Shown: piece after piece, positions 5,858 to 6,696 of the stretch | How positions within the stretch are numbered: position 1 is the stretch's first letter | Layout of the letters: each line of letters opens with the position of its first letter | DNA from: Chloroflexota bacterium | GTDB taxonomy: Bacteria > Chloroflexota > Dehalococcoidia > Tepidiformales > Tepidiformaceae | Direction of reading: 5' to 3' | Assembly: GCA_021823905.1 (NCBI GenBank) | Contig: JAKALX010000205.1 | Span: forward strand, 1 to 6,696 | DNA length: 6,696 bases | The notes under the pieces: model-generated | What the model was told of the DNA's origin: nothing | The model's input: only the letters and a program-made list of their open reading frames with translations | Databases searched by the model: none | Position numbers and translations under genes: made by a program

Positions 5858-5953
5858 GCAACCACATTTCGATCGAGCAACATCGGGCGACAGCCCCTTG
5901 CCGGGTTGGCCAGCAACGCTGCATCGTACCTGAAGAGCCAGATGATGGCGCCC

Positions 5954-5959
5954 AAGGAG
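5954..5959 (+). promoter_or_regulatory. Ribosome-binding site AAGGAG deciding the lpd start at 5966
   Basis: AAGGAG lies six bases before ATG 5966. Two in-frame ATGs at 5942 and 5945 would add eight or seven residues that are not typical of the family and would place this sequence inside the gene, so 5966 is preferred. Confidence 0.8.
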
Positions 5960-5965
5960 CAGTCC

Positions 5966-6696
5966 ATGGCGAGCTATGACGTTGCAATCATTGGCGGCGG
6001 CCCCGGCGGCTACGTTGCCGCCATTCGCGCGGCCCAGCTGGGCCTGAAAGCCGGCCTCTTCGAGCGAGAACGCATCGGCGGTCTCTGCCTGAACTGGGGC
6101 TGCATCCCCTCCAAGGCCCTGCTCAAGAACGCCGACGTTGTCGGGCTCGTGCGGAACGCCGGGGACTGGGGCATCCAGGTCTCCGACGCGTCCTACGACG
6201 TCGCGCGAGCGATAGACCGCAGCCGTCAGGTTGTCGACCGGCTCGTGACGGGCGTCGAGGGGCTGCTGCGCGACAACGGCGTCGACGTCGTCACCGGCGA
6301 GGCGGCGCTTGACGGCACGACCGCCGTCCGCTGCAACGGCGAGCGTCACGAAGCGAAGAACGTCATCCTGGCGACCGGTGCGGGGACGCGCGCCCTCCCC
6401 GGCGCGACGATCGACGGCAAGGTGGTGATCACGAGCCGCGAGGCGCTCGACCTGCGGAAGGTTCCCGAACGAGCCGTCATCATCGGCGCCGGCCCGGTCG
6501 GGGTGGAATTCGCTCATTTCTGGGCAAGCTACGGCTCCAGGGTGACGCTTGTGGAGATGCTCGACACGCTCGTCCCACTCGAAGATCCCGACATCGGCCG
6601 CGCGCTCCGTCGATCGTTCGAGGCGCGGGGCATGCGCTGCCTGGTGAAGACGCGCGTCGACGGCGTCGAGGTAAAGAAAGGCGTCGCTCGCCTTTC
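5966..6696 (+). CDS. lpd: Dihydrolipoyl dehydrogenase (E3), N-terminal part
   Basis: The gene runs off the right edge after 243 complete codons, about half of the usual 460-470. E3 is the FAD enzyme that reoxidises the lipoyl arm of 2-oxoacid dehydrogenase complexes and the glycine cleavage system, passing electrons to NAD. Visible in order: the FAD-binding Rossmann motif VAIIGGGPGGYVAAIRAAQLG at 6-26; the redox-active disulfide GGLCLNWGCIPSKALL at 38-53 with Cys41 and Cys46; ILATGAGTRALPG at 134-146; and the NAD-binding motif VIIGAGPVGVEFAHFWASYG at 171-190, with Glu181. The dimer domain and its His-Glu catalytic pair lie beyond the window. Other flavin disulfide reductases are less likely because the disulfide motif is typical of lipoamide dehydrogenase. 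A 108-base gap separates it from the methyltransferase; I see no clear promoter there, only a weak GGGC-GACA-GCCC hairpin at 5885-5896. Confidence 0.92.
   Translation, partial: MASYDVAIIGGGPGGYVAAIRAAQLGLKAGLFERERIGGLCLNWGCIPSKALLKNADVVGLVRNAGDWGIQVSDASYDVARAIDRSRQVVDRLVTGVEGLLRDNGVDVVTGEAALDGTTAVRCNGERHEAKNVILATGAGTRALPGATIDGKVVITSREALDLRKVPERAVIIGAGPVGVEFAHFWASYGSRVTLVEMLDTLVPLEDPDIGRALRRSFEARGMRCLVKTRVDGVEVKKGVARL

Noticed and set aside
5885..5896. GGGC-GACA-GCCC hairpin after the methyltransferase stop
   Set aside because: It has only four pairs with no T run; chance occurrence is likely at this GC content.
5898..5927. Possible lpd promoter (TTGCCG with CATCGT)
   Set aside because: The -10 matches only three of six positions and the -35 four of six, no better than background here.
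5087..6517. Minus-strand open frame of 476 codons opposite the methyltransferase and lpd
   Set aside because: It is antisense to lpd, whose FAD, disulfide and NAD motifs are intact, and it shows no domain of its own.
1829..6696. A single new pathway made of aminotransferase, reductase, phosphatase, methyltransferase and lpd
   Set aside because: The genes lie on different strands with separate signals, lpd and hisN have ordinary roles, and no shared substrate can be inferred from sequence alone.

Overview
The window is GC-rich bacterial chromosome with dense, mostly housekeeping genes. The infB-rbfA-truB order, a 46-residue DUF5679-type zinc ribbon, GTG and TTG starts and the style of the proteins would fit Chloroflexota or a similar high-GC, non-proteobacterial lineage. 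No rRNA or other phylogenetic marker is present, so that placement is an inference with modest confidence. I see no mobile element, CRISPR array, tRNA or rRNA, no sign of recent transfer, and no gene-free stretch longer than about 155 bases.

Left part, plus strand (1-1765): the C-terminal end of translation initiation factor IF-2 (infB), then rbfA and truB. rbfA and truB overlap by four bases (ATGA). This is the conserved translation/ribosome-maturation operon: IF-2 starts translation, RbfA matures the 30S subunit, and TruB makes pseudouridine 55 in tRNA. A 155-base gap follows, with a perfect -35 box, a candidate -10 and two short hairpins. It leads to a tiny two-CxxC zinc-ribbon protein that starts at GTG behind a perfect AGGAGG.

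Middle part, minus strand (1829-4981): three metabolic genes, read right to left. They are a class III, glutamate-1-semialdehyde-aminomutase-like aminotransferase, an aldo/keto reductase and an IMPase-family phosphatase that looks like histidinol-phosphatase (HisN). The reductase stop and the hisN start share one base (TGATG), so these two are probably translationally coupled. The reductase also has its own TATAAT box and a TTG start. A hairpin at 1794-1820 sits between the convergent zinc-ribbon and hisN genes and probably ends transcription from both sides.

Right part, plus strand (5123-6696): a class I SAM-dependent methyltransferase with a degenerate motif I, divergent from the aminotransferase, then the first 243 codons of a dihydrolipoyl dehydrogenase (lpd) that runs off the window.

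I do not find a convincing undescribed multi-gene system. The best items for a second look are the structured leader plus mini zinc ribbon (1498-1765), the altered SAM-binding loop of the methyltransferase, and the unresolved substrate of the aminotransferase.
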